A stretch of 64,000 bases of DNA. It comes from an uncultured Gilliamella sp. (GTDB taxonomy: Bacteria > Pseudomonadota > Gammaproteobacteria > Enterobacterales > Orbaceae). Location of the stretch: positions 32,517-96,516 of the forward strand of contig CAMLMY010000004.1 of assembly GCA_946481345.1 (NCBI GenBank), read 5' to 3'. The notes under the pieces were generated by a model. It searched no databases. It had not been told where the DNA came from and saw only the letters and a list, made by a program, of their open reading frames with translations. Shown in pieces: positions 1 through 8,797 of the stretch. Each line of letters starts with the position of its first letter. The first letter of the stretch is position 1. The position numbers and the translations under genes were made by a program.

Positions 1-270
1 AATGTAATTGGTGGTGGGCTTGCTGCGGTGGGTATTGCATTAACCATTTATGTTATTGGTAAAAAAAGCTACATCATTTTCTTCTTACTTGCCTATTTTA
101 TGGCGGTTATTGCCAAACCACTAAATATTACCATGGTAACTTATGCAATAGTTGGTGCAATAGTTGCCTTTATTTTTGTTCTTGCAAAAAATGAAGCAGT
201 AAATTCTGCGGTAGATCAACCTAGAAATAATTCAAATAATAACAATCAAGTTGATGACGATGATTATTAA
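1..270 (+). CDS. PTS mannose/fructose/sorbose family IIC subunit, C-terminal fragment
   Basis: Reading frame 1 is open from the first base to a TAA at 268-270, so this is the 3' end of a gene that begins before the window. It encodes about 89 residues with two hydrophobic stretches and a polar tail rich in Asn, ending in Asp-Asp-Asp-Asp-Tyr. The call rests mainly on position: it directly precedes IID, IIB and IIA genes of the mannose-type PTS, and IIC is the missing membrane partner that forms the translocation channel with IID. The acidic tail is nearly repeated at the end of the IIA protein at 1726-2169. Confidence 0.75.
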   Translation, partial: NVIGGGLAAVGIALTIYVIGKKSYIIFFLLAYFMAVIAKPLNITMVTYAIVGAIVAFIFVLAKNEAVNSAVDQPRNNSNNNNQVDDDDY

Positions 271-313
271 TCATTAGTTATTTGATTAATAAATTAGAAA
301 GAGGAATTTTATA

Positions 314-1174
314 ATGACAGAAATAGTACAAGAAAGTATTGATCTAAAGCCAGAAACGATTACTAAAAAAGATATCACATTTGCATGGTTACGTTGGTAT
401 TATGCCAATGAAATTCCACACTCATTTGACCGTTATCTTGCGGCATCATTAATGTGGGGATTAATGCCAATTCTTAAAAAGTTATATAAATCAAAAAGTG
501 AATTAGCTGCTGCTTACCAACGACATTTGTTATTTTTTAATACTCAAATCACGTGGGGTGGTGGAACTATTTCAGGAATTATGGCTTCACTAGAAGCTGT
601 ACGTGCTGATGAAGTTTATCAAAACAAACCAATTAGTATTGATAATGATGTGCTTTATAACACTAAAGCCGGTTTAATGGGAGCCTTGGCCGGTATCGGG
701 GATGCGATTGACTCGGGTACTATACAATATATTTTTATTGCCATCGCATTACCATGGGCGCAAGAAGGATTAGCGATAGGTGCGTTATTCCCATTTGTTG
801 CATTTGTTTTATATCAACTATTTGTTGGTTACTATTTTGCCCAATTAGGATTTAAATTAGGTAGAAATGCGGCAACAGAAGTCGTTGGTAATAAGATGCA
901 GATGATCATAGAAGCCTTATCTATTTTAGGTCTATTTATGATGGGTATTCTAGCTGCAAGCTATATTAAAGTTTCCTCTAGTTTAAAATTCACCTTATCT
1001 GGTAAAGATTTCATTATACAAGATACACTGGATAAGATCTTACCTGGAGTATTACCGCTTGTTGTCGTAATGGGACTGTACTTTTATTTTTCTAAGAAAG
1101 GTTTGAAAGTAACAAGAGCTTTAATTGGGCTAACTGTTATTCTTGGTGTTTTAGCCGCAATTGGTATTTTATAA
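314..1174 (+). CDS. PTS mannose/fructose/sorbose family IID subunit
   Basis: A 286-residue inner-membrane protein with the features of the EII-Man IID family. It has an N-terminal amphipathic part with the stretch HLLFFNTQ (about residues 71-78), a conserved middle region with GLMGALAGIGDAIDSGT (about 120-136) and hydrophobic helices at the C-terminus. With IIC it forms the sugar channel. The ATG is preceded by a good ribosome site (AGAGGAA). It lies 43 bp after the IIC gene and 38 bp before IIB, so one operon is likely. The transported sugar cannot be read from the sequence; hexoses, amino sugars or sorbose-type substrates are all possible in this family. Confidence 0.9.
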   Translation: MTEIVQESIDLKPETITKKDITFAWLRWYYANEIPHSFDRYLAASLMWGLMPILKKLYKSKSELAAAYQRHLLFFNTQITWGGGTISGIMASLEAVRADEVYQNKPISIDNDVLYNTKAGLMGALAGIGDAIDSGTIQYIFIAIALPWAQEGLAIGALFPFVAFVLYQLFVGYYFAQLGFKLGRNAATEVVGNKMQMIIEALSILGLFMMGILAASYIKVSSSLKFTLSGKDFIIQDTLDKILPGVLPLVVVMGLYFYFSKKGLKVTRALIGLTVILGVLAAIGIL

Positions 1175-1212
1175 AAATAATTAAATATAAATAATAATAG
1201 AGGTTTTAAATT

Positions 1213-1710
1213 ATGGGAAAAGTTGTTTTAGCTCGGGTTGATAGTCGTCTTATTCATGGTCAAGTTGCAACAAATGTTTCAAAAGCGGCCGGTGCTAATG
1301 CCTTATTTGTTGCAGATGATTATTCGGCAAATGATGAATTCACCAAAAATATTATTCTTGGCGCAGGTGCCAGCACTGGTCATAAAATTAGAGTATTAAA
1401 AGAAGATGGTGCGGTTAGGTATTGGAACGATCGTCAATATGATGATTTTAACGTTATTTTAATTACTAAAAATATTGAAGTAATGTATAAAATTATTAAA
1501 TCTGGCGTACCTGTAACTAATCTTAATATTGGCGGTTTACCTCTGGTTCCGGGGGCAACCTCAATCATTAAAGAAGTATCGATTAATAAAGAGCAACTCG
1601 ATTTATTAATTGATTTACAAAATAGTTTTCCGAATATGGATATTTATTGCCAAGCAACGCCTTCATTAAAGAAAGTACCTTTAAGTGAAGTAATTAAAAT
1701 GTTTGAATAA
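1213..1710 (+). CDS. PTS mannose/fructose/sorbose family IIB subunit
   Basis: A 165-residue cytoplasmic phosphotransfer protein. The N-terminus VLARVDSRLIHGQV carries the expected phosphorylated histidine (His15), and length and overall pattern fit EIIB-Man/Sor/Lev proteins. IIB takes phosphate from IIA and hands it to the incoming sugar at IIC/IID. Here IIA and IIB are separate genes, unlike the fused ManX of E. coli. The gene sits between IID and IIA. No sugar-specific feature is visible. Confidence 0.93.
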   Translation: MGKVVLARVDSRLIHGQVATNVSKAAGANALFVADDYSANDEFTKNIILGAGASTGHKIRVLKEDGAVRYWNDRQYDDFNVILITKNIEVMYKIIKSGVPVTNLNIGGLPLVPGATSIIKEVSINKEQLDLLIDLQNSFPNMDIYCQATPSLKKVPLSEVIKMFE

Positions 1711-1725
1711 TATAGGATTAATAAC

Positions 1726-2169
1726 ATGATCGGTGTTTTATTAGTTAGCCATGGAAGTATGGCGGCTGGAATAAAAGACAGTGTGAAAATGATTGTTGGA
1801 GAACAAAGCCAATTTGAATCATTATCACTTAATCCTGGACAAGATATAAATCAGTTAAAAACTGATTTATTCAATTGTTCAAAATCTTTAGATTCTGGCG
1901 ACGGTGTTCTTATATTTGTCGACCTTTATGGCGCATCTCCATATAATGCCTCGATGCAATGCGTTCCACAATGGAATGAGCTTGGTATGAATGTTCGAGT
2001 CATTACTGGTATGAGTCTGCCTATGGTAATTAATGCAGTATGTAATAGAGATTCTGTGTCATTGAATGATCTTACTGCGGAAAGTATCGAGGCTGGGCAT
2101 GAAAATATTCAAGATGCCGTTGCTAACATATCTCAATCAAACAACAATGAAAATGATGATGATTATTAA
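1726..2169 (+). CDS. PTS mannose family IIA subunit
   Basis: A 147-residue EIIA-Man-type protein. It starts with MIGVLLVSHG, where His9 is the expected phosphorylation site accepting phosphate from HPr, and has the conserved segment GVLIFVDLYGASPYN (about residues 60-74). It begins 15 bp after IIB and is the last PTS gene before a strong inverted repeat at 2221-2253. The C-terminus is an Asn-rich, acidic tail ending Asp-Asp-Asp-Tyr, very like the end of the IIC fragment at 1-270. That tail is unusual for IIA and may have been copied or selected in both. Confidence 0.92.
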   Translation: MIGVLLVSHGSMAAGIKDSVKMIVGEQSQFESLSLNPGQDINQLKTDLFNCSKSLDSGDGVLIFVDLYGASPYNASMQCVPQWNELGMNVRVITGMSLPMVINAVCNRDSVSLNDLTAESIEAGHENIQDAVANISQSNNNENDDDY

Positions 2170-2220
2170 TGTAATAACTAATTTAATGTTATTAAGTTAA
2201 TTTTTATCTTAATCTATTTA

Positions 2221-2253
2221 TAGTTAATATGATTTTTAAAATCATATTAACTA
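2221..2253 (+). terminator. hairpin after the mannose-type PTS operon
   Basis: TAGTTAATATGAT (2221-2233) is perfectly complementary to ATCATATTAACTA (2241-2253) around a short A/T loop. It lies 51 bp after the IIA stop codon, the right place for a terminator. The following T-run is weak, so it could also be an operator or an attenuator ahead of the next gene. Confidence 0.55.
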
Positions 2254-2289
2254 TATTGTCTAACTTTATATAAAAATAGTTTATTAATA

Positions 2290-3225
2290 ATGGAAATATT
2301 GAAAGATCTGATTTTGCGATATGGCATCATATTTGGTAAAAGGTTTAATCCAAAAGAGAAAATCTCTTTTTTAAGGATAATATCTAAGGAATTAGCTCCA
2401 TTGGGTTATCAAGTGGATGCGAAACTATCTAAATTAAAATTAGCGACTAGACGTTATCAAAATTATTATAATGCTTATATCGGCGATCTTAATAAAGCAG
2501 AGGTCGTTATTTGTACTAATTACGATACTGGGATCAATAATTTTAATTTGCAGAAAACGTATGCTTTTCAATCACAATTTAGTAAGCTGACTTACTTTAT
2601 TAGTGTTGCTCCGTTTATATTTTTATTCATTGCATCATTAATATTAAATTACCTCGTTTTTTTACCTGATATCCGGATTAATGGCTTTTTTAGTGTTTCT
2701 GGCATTTCAGCTATAGTTTCAACAGTGCTATTGTTTTTCTTAATTGCCAAATTTAAAAGTGGCATTCCAAACACTAAAAATTTCGTTTGTAATTCATCAA
2801 GTATTATTACTATTATTAATCTTATTAATAAGTTAGATAAAAAAGAAAAGAAAAAAATTGCTTTTGTTCTTTATGATGGTGGCAATAGTGGTCAATATGG
2901 TTTAAAAATGTTAGAAAGCTATGCTAAACAAATCAAAGATAAAAAATTTATTTTCTTGGATAGTATTGCCAATGGTGATAATTTAGTTTTTTTTAAACCA
3001 CAAGGATCTGATCTAAATATAGCAGATATTCATTTTCATGATGGGAGGATTGAAACGACATTATCTAATTACATTATGATCACATCAGGTGATATAAATG
3101 AAGATAATAAAATTCTAATAAAAAATGCTCACTCGTCTAAAGACAATTATTTATCTGATGAAAGATTAGAAAAACATACACAATCACTACGAGATGTATG
3201 CCGAGCATTGATGAATGAAAAATGA
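2290..3225 (+). CDS. membrane protein resembling a degenerate M28-family peptidase
   Basis: A 311-residue protein with two hydrophobic segments near residues 100-120 and 130-155 inserted into a soluble domain. The soluble parts follow the order of M28 aminopeptidases: a VVICTNYDTG block (where GxHxD is usual), FVLYDGGNSGQYGLKML (where FDGEE..GLxGS is usual), then NAHSSKDN near the C-terminus (where HTxxDT is usual). The first metal histidine appears replaced by Asn and the catalytic Glu-Glu pair by Gly-Asn, so an active zinc peptidase is doubtful. It follows the PTS operon by 120 bp in the same direction. The ribosome site is weak. The family assignment is inference from motif order. Confidence 0.45.
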   Translation: MEILKDLILRYGIIFGKRFNPKEKISFLRIISKELAPLGYQVDAKLSKLKLATRRYQNYYNAYIGDLNKAEVVICTNYDTGINNFNLQKTYAFQSQFSKLTYFISVAPFIFLFIASLILNYLVFLPDIRINGFFSVSGISAIVSTVLLFFLIAKFKSGIPNTKNFVCNSSSIITIINLINKLDKKEKKKIAFVLYDGGNSGQYGLKMLESYAKQIKDKKFIFLDSIANGDNLVFFKPQGSDLNIADIHFHDGRIETTLSNYIMITSGDINEDNKILIKNAHSSKDNYLSDERLEKHTQSLRDVCRALMNEK

Positions 3226-3250
3226 TAATGGATTGTTGTGGAAAAGAACT

Positions 3251-3282
3251 TGATACCTACCGATAGAATTGAGTAGGTATCA
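3251..3282. terminator. bidirectional hairpin between convergent genes
   Basis: TGATACCTAC (3251-3260) pairs perfectly with GTAGGTATCA (3273-3282). It lies between the stop codons of the plus-strand membrane protein and the minus-strand satP gene, so it can end both transcripts. T-runs are poor on both sides. Confidence 0.6.
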
Positions 3283-3295
3283 GAATTGTGATGAA

Positions 3296-3874
3296 CTAAT
3301 GTGTAGCGCCTTTTGCTGCACCAATAGGTAGAATTGTACGACCAAATTGTTCATTTAGAACTTCAGCCATCGCAAGATAAATTGCACTCGCACCACAAAT
3401 TATGCCTTCAAATCCAGCAATATGAATAATGTCATGGTTACCAGAAATATTACCAATTGCTAATAGAGCGAATAAAATGGTTAAGCTGGCAAAAACAAAT
3501 TGTAATGCTCGGTTAGCTTTTAATGTACCAATAAACATAAATGCGGTAAAAATACCCCACAGTGCTAGAAAAATGCCTAAAAAGGTTGCATCGGTAGGTG
3601 CAGTTGCTGGTGAAGTAGGTAAATACCAAATACCAACTAAAGCAATCCAAAAGAAACCGTATGAAGTAAACGCTGTTGTTCCGAAGGTATTTCCTTTACG
3701 GAATTCTAAAATTCCTGCGATTACTTGGGCTAATCCACCATAAAAAATACCCATAGAAGCGATTGCCGTCATAACTGGAAAAAATCCTGCATTATGAATA
3801 TTTAATAAAATTGTAGTCATACCAAAACCCATTAGTCCAAGTGGACCTGGATTTGCAAGTTTTATTTGTTCCAT
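3296..3874 (-). CDS. satP: acetate/succinate transporter, GPR1/FUN34/SatP family
   Basis: From the ATG at 3874 the protein has 192 residues and reads very like E. coli SatP (YaaH). It starts with the family N-terminus KLANPGPLGLMGFGMTT, has the NPxxLGLxxFG-type signature, six hydrophobic helices, and ends with LNEQFGRTILPIG. The family moves acetate and succinate across the inner membrane with protons, which suits a fermenting cell. The reading frame is open further upstream to 3916, but the family start and an AGGA ribosome site 9-12 bp upstream favour 3874. It is divergent from dnaK across about 230 bp. Confidence 0.93.
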   Translation of the reverse strand: MEQIKLANPGPLGLMGFGMTTILLNIHNAGFFPVMTAIASMGIFYGGLAQVIAGILEFRKGNTFGTTAFTSYGFFWIALVGIWYLPTSPATAPTDATFLGIFLALWGIFTAFMFIGTLKANRALQFVFASLTILFALLAIGNISGNHDIIHIAGFEGIICGASAIYLAMAEVLNEQFGRTILPIGAAKGATH

Positions 3875-3971
3875 AAGGATCCTATAAATTAATTTTCGTA
3901 AAAAAAAGAGCGGCAATAATAAGTGTTGAAAAGCTGATAATCAAGATTTTGTAAAAAATAATTTTGTATCA

Positions 3972-4003
3972 CCCCTTGATATTAATAATATTGTTCCCAT
4001 TTA
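3972..4003 (+). promoter_or_regulatory. heat-shock (sigma-32) promoter of dnaK, P1-like
   Basis: CCCCTTGAT (3972-3980) and CCCATTTA (3996-4003) are separated by 15 bp. This matches the sigma-32 consensus (CTTGAA, 13-17 bp, CCCATNT) and closely resembles the E. coli dnaK P1 core. It lies about 100 bp upstream of the dnaK ATG on the correct strand. Confidence 0.85.
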
Positions 4004-4038
4004 TGTGAAAACAAAAACATTTCTTTATCTAAAATGGG

Positions 4039-4070
4039 ACTTGAAAACGATGTTTTCAGTCTTATATATA
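4039..4070 (+). promoter_or_regulatory. second heat-shock-like promoter of dnaK
   Basis: ACTTGAAA (4039-4046) is followed about 14 bp later by CTTATATATA (4061-4070). The -35 matches sigma-32 well; the -10 is AT-rich and could serve sigma-32 or sigma-70. Its place relative to P1 and the gene recalls dnaK P2 of E. coli. Confidence 0.5.
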
Positions 4071-4103
4071 AGAAATAAAATACAGGTTTGAGGAGAAAAG
4101 ATT

Positions 4104-6023
4104 ATGGGTAAAATTATTGGTATCGATTTAGGTACAACAAATTCATGTGTTGCAGTAATGGATAATGGTCAAGCAAAAGTATTAGAAAATGCCGAGGGTG
4201 ATCGTACAACCCCTTCCATCATTGCTTACACTCAAGATGGTGAAATCTTAGTTGGTCAACCAGCTAAACGCCAAGCCGTAACTAATCCACAAAATACATT
4301 ATTTGCAATTAAACGTTTAATCGGTCGTCGTTATGAAGATGCTGAAGTACAACGTGATGTTGGTATTATGCCATATAAAATTGTTAAAGCTGATAATGGT
4401 GATGCTTGGGTTGATGTTAAAGGTCAAAAAATTGCTCCACCACAAATTTCTGCTGAAGTATTAAAGAAAATGAAGAAAACTGCAGAAGATTATCTTGGTG
4501 AGCCTGTTACAGAAGCAGTTATTACTGTTCCTGCTTATTTTAATGATGCACAACGTCAAGCAACCAAAGATGCTGGTCGTATTGCTGGTTTAGATGTAAA
4601 ACGTATTATCAATGAGCCAACAGCAGCAGCGTTAGCTTATGGTTTAGATAAAGATGTTGGCAACCGAACTATTGCGGTATATGACCTTGGTGGTGGTACT
4701 TTTGATATCTCAATTATCGAAATTGATGAAGTTGACGGTGAAAAAACATTTGAAGTATTAGCAACAAATGGTGATACTCACTTAGGTGGTGAAGACTTTG
4801 ACTCACGTTTAATTAACTATTTAGTTGACGAATTTAAACGTGAACAAGGATTTGATCTTAAAAATGATCCATTAGCAATGCAACGTTTAAAAGAAGCTGC
4901 TGAAAAAGCTAAAATTGAATTATCATCAGCGCAACAAACTGATATTAACTTACCGTATATCACTGCTGATGCAAGTGGGCCAAAACACTTAAATATCAAA
5001 GTGACTCGCGCTAAACTTGAATCATTAGTTGAAGATTTAGTTAAACGTTCAATGGAACCTGTTAAAACAGCATTAAAAGATGCCGGTCTTAGTGTTTCTG
5101 ATATTAAAGATGTCATCCTAGTTGGTGGTCAAACACGTATGCCAATGGTTCAAAAAGCTGTTGCAGATTTCTTTGGTAAAGAACCACGTAAAGACGTTAA
5201 CCCAGATGAAGCAGTAGCTGTTGGTGCGGCAGTACAAGGTGGTGTATTAGGTGGTGATGTTAAAGATGTATTATTACTTGACGTAACACCATTATCATTA
5301 GGTATTGAAACAATGGGTGGTGTAATGACTACCTTGATTGAGAAAAACACGACTATCCCAACAAAACATAGTCAAGTATTCTCAACTGCTGAAGATAATC
5401 AATCAGCTGTAACTATCCATGTATTACAAGGTGAACGTAAACGTGCAAGTGACAACAAATCATTAGGTCAATTTAACCTTGATGGTATTCAAGCTGCACC
5501 ACGTGGTATGCCACAAATCGAAGTAACCTTTGATATCGATGCTGATGGTATTTTGCATGTATCAGCAAAAGATAAAAATACTGGTCGTGAGCAAAACATT
5601 ACCATTAAAGCTTCTTCAGGATTAAGCGAAGAAGAGATCCAAAAAATGGTAAATGATGCTGAAGCAAATGCTGATGCAGACCGTAAATTCGAAGAATTAG
5701 CTCAAATTCGTAACCAAGCTGATCATCTTGTTCACTCAACTCGTAAACAAGTGACTGAAGCTGGTGATCAATTATCAGCTGATGATAAAACAGCTATTGA
5801 AAGCGCTGTGAGTGATTTAGAAAATGCAGCTCGCGGTGAAGACAAAGCAGAGATCGAAGCTAAAATTAATGCATTAATGGAAGCTTCAAAAAAATTACTT
5901 GAGTTAGCTCAACAACAAGCTCAAGCAGATCAATCTGCAGGTCAAGCCAATAGCGAAAGTGCTGCAGGACAAGATGATGTTGTTGATGCAGACTTCAAAG
6001 AAGTTGATGATGAAAAAAAATAA
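4104..6023 (+). CDS. dnaK: chaperone DnaK (Hsp70)
   Basis: A 639-residue Hsp70 of normal length for gammaproteobacteria (638 in E. coli). The ATPase domain starts with [13 protein letters not shown] and carries [11 protein letters not shown] and [11 protein letters not shown] (about residues 195-205). The substrate-binding domain follows from about residue 385, and the C-terminus ends in an acidic [11 protein letters not shown] tail. It folds nascent and stressed proteins with DnaJ and GrpE. A clear AGGAG ribosome site precedes the ATG, and two heat-shock promoters lie upstream. dnaJ follows after 126 bp. This is a second Hsp70 besides the hscC gene at 51218. Confidence 0.99.
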   Translation: MGKIIGIDLGTTNSCVAVMDNGQAKVLENAEGDRTTPSIIAYTQDGEILVGQPAKRQAVTNPQNTLFAIKRLIGRRYEDAEVQRDVGIMPYKIVKADNGDAWVDVKGQKIAPPQISAEVLKKMKKTAEDYLGEPVTEAVITVPAYFNDAQRQATKDAGRIAGLDVKRIINEPTAAALAYGLDKDVGNRTIAVYDLGGGTFDISIIEIDEVDGEKTFEVLATNGDTHLGGEDFDSRLINYLVDEFKREQGFDLKNDPLAMQRLKEAAEKAKIELSSAQQTDINLPYITADASGPKHLNIKVTRAKLESLVEDLVKRSMEPVKTALKDAGLSVSDIKDVILVGGQTRMPMVQKAVADFFGKEPRKDVNPDEAVAVGAAVQGGVLGGDVKDVLLLDVTPLSLGIETMGGVMTTLIEKNTTIPTKHSQVFSTAEDNQSAVTIHVLQGERKRASDNKSLGQFNLDGIQAAPRGMPQIEVTFDIDADGILHVSAKDKNTGREQNITIKASSGLSEEEIQKMVNDAEANADADRKFEELAQIRNQADHLVHSTRKQVTEAGDQLSADDKTAIESAVSDLENAARGEDKAEIEAKINALMEASKKLLELAQQQAQADQSAGQANSESAAGQDDVVDADFKEVDDEKK

Positions 6024-6082
6024 GCATTAACTGATATGTTTTTTAATGAGTTATTGCAACGAGTTTTAAACATGTAAAACAT

Positions 6083-6114
6083 TAAACGGGCGCGAGGTAA
6101 CTCAAGCCCGTTTA
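6083..6114 (+). terminator. hairpin between dnaK and dnaJ
   Basis: TAAACGGGC (6083-6091) pairs with GCCCGTTTA (6106-6114) over a 14-base loop. No long T-run follows, so it may attenuate rather than end transcription and would lower DnaJ relative to DnaK. Confidence 0.6.
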
Positions 6115-6149
6115 GTTGTTTATATAATGATTAAATTTAAAGGTTAATT

Positions 6150-7280
6150 ATGGCGAAGAAAGATTATTATGAAACATTAGGCGTGAGTAAAAGTGCCAGT
6201 GAAACTGAGATAAAAAAAGCCTACAAACGCCTAGCCATGAAATATCATCCGGATAAAAATCAGGATAACAAAGCTGAAGCTGAAGCAAAATTCAAAGAAG
6301 TTAAAGAAGCTTATGAAATCTTAACCGATCCACAAAAGAAAGCTGCTTATGATCAGTATGGCCATGCTGCTTTTGAACAAGGGCAAGGTGGCGCTGGTGG
6401 TTTCGGTGGATTTGGTGGTTTTGGAGGCGGTTCTGCATTTGATGATATCTTCAGTGATTTCTTCGGTGGTGGTCGAGGGCGAGGTCAAGCAGCATCGCGT
6501 GGTAATGACTTACAATATAATATTTCATTAACATTAGAAGAAGCAGCTAGCGGTGTAAGCAAAGAGATTAAAGTACCAACTTGGGTAAATTGTGATGTTT
6601 GCCATGGTCAAGGAACTGAAAAAGCTTCAGATGTTGTAACTTGTAATACCTGTCACGGTGCGGGTGTTGTGCAAATGCGGCAAGGCTTTTTTGCTGTGCA
6701 GCAAGAGTGTCCGACTTGTCATGGGCGTGGAAAAGTGGTTAAAAATCCATGTAAAAAATGTCATGGAGAAGGACGTGTTCAAAAAACTAAAACACTTTCT
6801 GTTACTATTCCTGCTGGGGTTGATACAGGAAACCGTATTCGACTTTCAGGTGAAGGTGAAGCGGGATTAAATGGTGCTCCAGCTGGTGACTTATATGTAC
6901 AAGTACAAGTAAAACCGCATGCAATTTTTGAGCGAGATGGCACTAATTTACATTGCGAAATTCCAATTAATATTGTGTTAGCATCACTAGGTGGTGAGGT
7001 TGAAGTACCAACCCTGAATGGTAAAGTTAGCCTAACCATACCGGCAGAAACACAAACCGGTAAAATGTTTAGATTACGTGGAAAAGGTATTAAATCATTA
7101 CGAGGCAGTGCTGTAGGTGATCTCTATTGCCATGTTGCAGTTGAAACACCAGTTAATCTAACTAGCAAACAAAAAGAGTTATTAAAAGAGTTAGGCGAAA
7201 GTTTTAAATCGGATAAAAACTCAAAACATAGCCCAAAAGAAAAAAGCTTTCTTGATAAAGTGAAGAAATTTTTTGGATAA
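6150..7280 (+). CDS. dnaJ: chaperone DnaJ (Hsp40)
   Basis: A 376-residue type I J-protein, the same length class as E. coli DnaJ. The J domain has the catalytic HPD in KYHPDKN (about residues 32-38). A Gly/Phe-rich linker lies at about 75-110. Four zinc-finger repeats follow: [24 protein letters not shown] and CKKCHGEG. The C-terminal beta domains complete the protein. It delivers substrates to DnaK and stimulates its ATPase. It is co-directional with dnaK and ends at a strong terminator, so dnaKJ is a heat-shock operon. Confidence 0.99.
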   Translation: MAKKDYYETLGVSKSASETEIKKAYKRLAMKYHPDKNQDNKAEAEAKFKEVKEAYEILTDPQKKAAYDQYGHAAFEQGQGGAGGFGGFGGFGGGSAFDDIFSDFFGGGRGRGQAASRGNDLQYNISLTLEEAASGVSKEIKVPTWVNCDVCHGQGTEKASDVVTCNTCHGAGVVQMRQGFFAVQQECPTCHGRGKVVKNPCKKCHGEGRVQKTKTLSVTIPAGVDTGNRIRLSGEGEAGLNGAPAGDLYVQVQVKPHAIFERDGTNLHCEIPINIVLASLGGEVEVPTLNGKVSLTIPAETQTGKMFRLRGKGIKSLRGSAVGDLYCHVAVETPVNLTSKQKELLKELGESFKSDKNSKHSPKEKSFLDKVKKFFG

Positions 7281-7300
7281 CATTCTTTATTGATTATACA

Positions 7301-7329
7301 ATCGAGCCAAATAATGGCTCGATTTTTTT
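7301..7329 (+). terminator. rho-independent terminator of dnaKJ
   Basis: ATCGAGCCA (7301-7309) pairs with TGGCTCGAT (7315-7323) and is followed by a run of seven T. It begins 20 bp after the dnaJ stop codon. Confidence 0.93.
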
Positions 7330-7435
7330 ATTCTGCTTTTTTAAATAGTATTATTGCTGTTTTCAGATATCGTATATTTTTCTTTATTATTCAATATCCC
7401 TTATTGACATTAAACCATATCTTAATTAGCATATT

Positions 7436-7461
7436 AAATTAGTAAGGTGGCTAACTAATTT
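7436..7461. promoter_or_regulatory. inverted repeat upstream of the marR-type gene, candidate operator
   Basis: AAATTAGT (7436-7443) and ACTAATTT (7454-7461) form a perfect inverted repeat about 15 bp before the ATG of a MarR-family gene. A TTGACA element lies at 7404-7409. MarR proteins commonly bind such repeats at their own promoter, so autoregulation is a reasonable inference; no footprint evidence is available. Confidence 0.45.
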
Positions 7462-7475
7462 TATGGATATAAAGT

Positions 7476-7973
7476 ATGCAGCTTGAAAATCGCTATTTAT
7501 CTTTTTGCAATATTTTGAAGAAACAAAACACGGTAGATATAGAAAAGATCCGAACATGCTTTACGTTGTTATCTGTTGCTAATCTAATTGATATAGAGTG
7601 TGCCAAACGTCTCCAGAAATATCATCTCTCAGAAAGTCGATTAATTATTTTAGTTTTATTAAAAGAATACCAAGAATTATCTTTGCAAGAAATAGCTAAA
7701 TTATTAGGGATAACTAAAGCTTCAACAACAACACTTGTTAGTTCTCTAATTAATGATCAGCTAGTATCAAAAAGAAATGATGACAATGACAAAAGAATTT
7801 CTATTATTTGTTTAACCCCAGCAGGAATGGATTTATTGACGGAAACGTTAAAAGAGCACAGTTTTTGGATAGAAAAAATAACTAATAATTTATCTGATAA
7901 TGATGTTGCTATATTCAAAAAGGTATTAAGCCAAATTCATGAAAATGTATCAAGAAAGGAAATCGTTAAATGA
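7476..7973 (+). CDS. MarR-family transcriptional regulator
   Basis: A 165-residue protein with a MarR winged helix-turn-helix. The helix-turn-helix lies in ELSLQEIAKLLGITKAST (about residues 67-84), and the wing in LVSKRNDDNDKRISIICLT (about 97-115), with the Asp-x-Arg wing signature. Flanking helices would dimerise. Its stop codon overlaps the start of the peroxiredoxin-like gene (ATGA), so the two are translationally coupled. The pairing suggests that it senses oxidants or electrophiles. No conserved OhrR-type N-terminal Cys is evident, although Cys residues occur near positions 11 and 28. Confidence 0.85.
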   Translation: MQLENRYLSFCNILKKQNTVDIEKIRTCFTLLSVANLIDIECAKRLQKYHLSESRLIILVLLKEYQELSLQEIAKLLGITKASTTTLVSSLINDQLVSKRNDDNDKRISIICLTPAGMDLLTETLKEHSFWIEKITNNLSDNDVAIFKKVLSQIHENVSRKEIVK

Positions 7974-8611
7974 AACTAATTGAAGATTTACAAAGGTTAA
8001 GACAAGATTTAATTACTCAATTACCCCAAGATGTACAAAATATTTTGGATAACTCATTAGCAGATATGTTAAGTGAAAAACTAGATAGTCATTCTTTACA
8101 ATGTGGAGATATTGCACCAGACTTTTCACTAATATCAACTGATAATCAAGAAATCAATTTATACAAATTACTTGAAACTCAACCCGTAATTATTAGTTTC
8201 TTTCGAGGTAGTTGGTGCCCGTTCTGTGTAAAAGAATTAGAACATTTTCAAAATAATTTAGAGCTGATTCAGCAAGTTAAAAATATGCATTTTATTGCTA
8301 TTTCACCGCAGAAAGCTTCAATTAGCGCACAGTTAAAACAAGAAAAATCGATGTCGATAACGATACTATCAGATATTAAAAATAACATAGCTAATAAGTT
8401 TGGTTTAGTATTCACATTACCTGAAAAAGTTAGAGAGTTATATAATAGTTTAGGTGCTAATTTATTGGATTTTAATGGCGATGATAGCTATACATTGCCA
8501 ATACCAGCAACTTATTTAATTGGGCAAGATAAAAAGATTTATTTTGCTTATGTTAATGCTAATTATATGGAACGAGCTGATATATCCGAATTAATAAATG
8601 TATTAAACTAA
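7970..8611 (+). CDS. peroxiredoxin-like thiol peroxidase (AhpC/TSA, thioredoxin fold)
   Basis: A 213-residue protein with a thioredoxin-like fold. The active-site segment FFRGSWCPFCVKEL puts Cys83 and Cys86 in a CPFC arrangement, as in the PRX-like2 group of peroxiredoxins rather than classic AhpC. Its likely role is reduction of peroxides or alkyl hydroperoxides in the cytoplasm; no signal peptide is present. The start ATG overlaps the MarR stop by four bases. A strong terminator follows at 8661. The physiological reductant is unknown. Confidence 0.82.
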   Translation: MKLIEDLQRLRQDLITQLPQDVQNILDNSLADMLSEKLDSHSLQCGDIAPDFSLISTDNQEINLYKLLETQPVIISFFRGSWCPFCVKELEHFQNNLELIQQVKNMHFIAISPQKASISAQLKQEKSMSITILSDIKNNIANKFGLVFTLPEKVRELYNSLGANLLDFNGDDSYTLPIPATYLIGQDKKIYFAYVNANYMERADISELINVLN

Positions 8612-8660
8612 TAAAGATTTAAATTTATTTAATAATATAAAATGTTACTAATCTGATATA

Positions 8661-8692
8661 AAAAGGGATAATATAAAATATTATCCCTTTTT
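8661..8692 (+). terminator. rho-independent terminator after the peroxiredoxin gene
   Basis: AAAAGGGATAATA (8661-8673) pairs with TATTATCCCTTTT (8679-8691) over a short AT loop and ends in T residues. Confidence 0.9.
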
Positions 8693-8719
8693 ATATTAAA
8701 TTTAATTAAAACTATAAAG

Positions 8720-8785
8720 TTACATTTTAATCGTGAGAACATACTTAATAATATGACGTTGTTGTTCTGCTGTGAGTGAGTTATA
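8720..8785 (-). pseudogene. C-terminal relic of a glycyl-radical gene (grcA/pflB type)
   Basis: On the minus strand the frame from 8785 to the TAA at 8720-8722 reads [21 protein letters not shown]. The C-terminus of GrcA in this window reads [21 protein letters not shown]. The DNA at 8720-8785 aligns without gaps to 18419-18484, the 3' end of grcA. The region upstream, where the Gly-radical RVSGY motif should be, is not preserved; instead the start of the GntR gene lies there. PflB and GrcA share this C-terminus, so the parent could be either. Confidence 0.75.
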
Positions 8786-8797
8786 AGGTAACAGCTT

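Noticed and set aside
3429..3743. 104-codon plus-strand ORF inside satP
   Set aside because: It is antisense to a well-conserved transporter gene and has no family resemblance or ribosome site.
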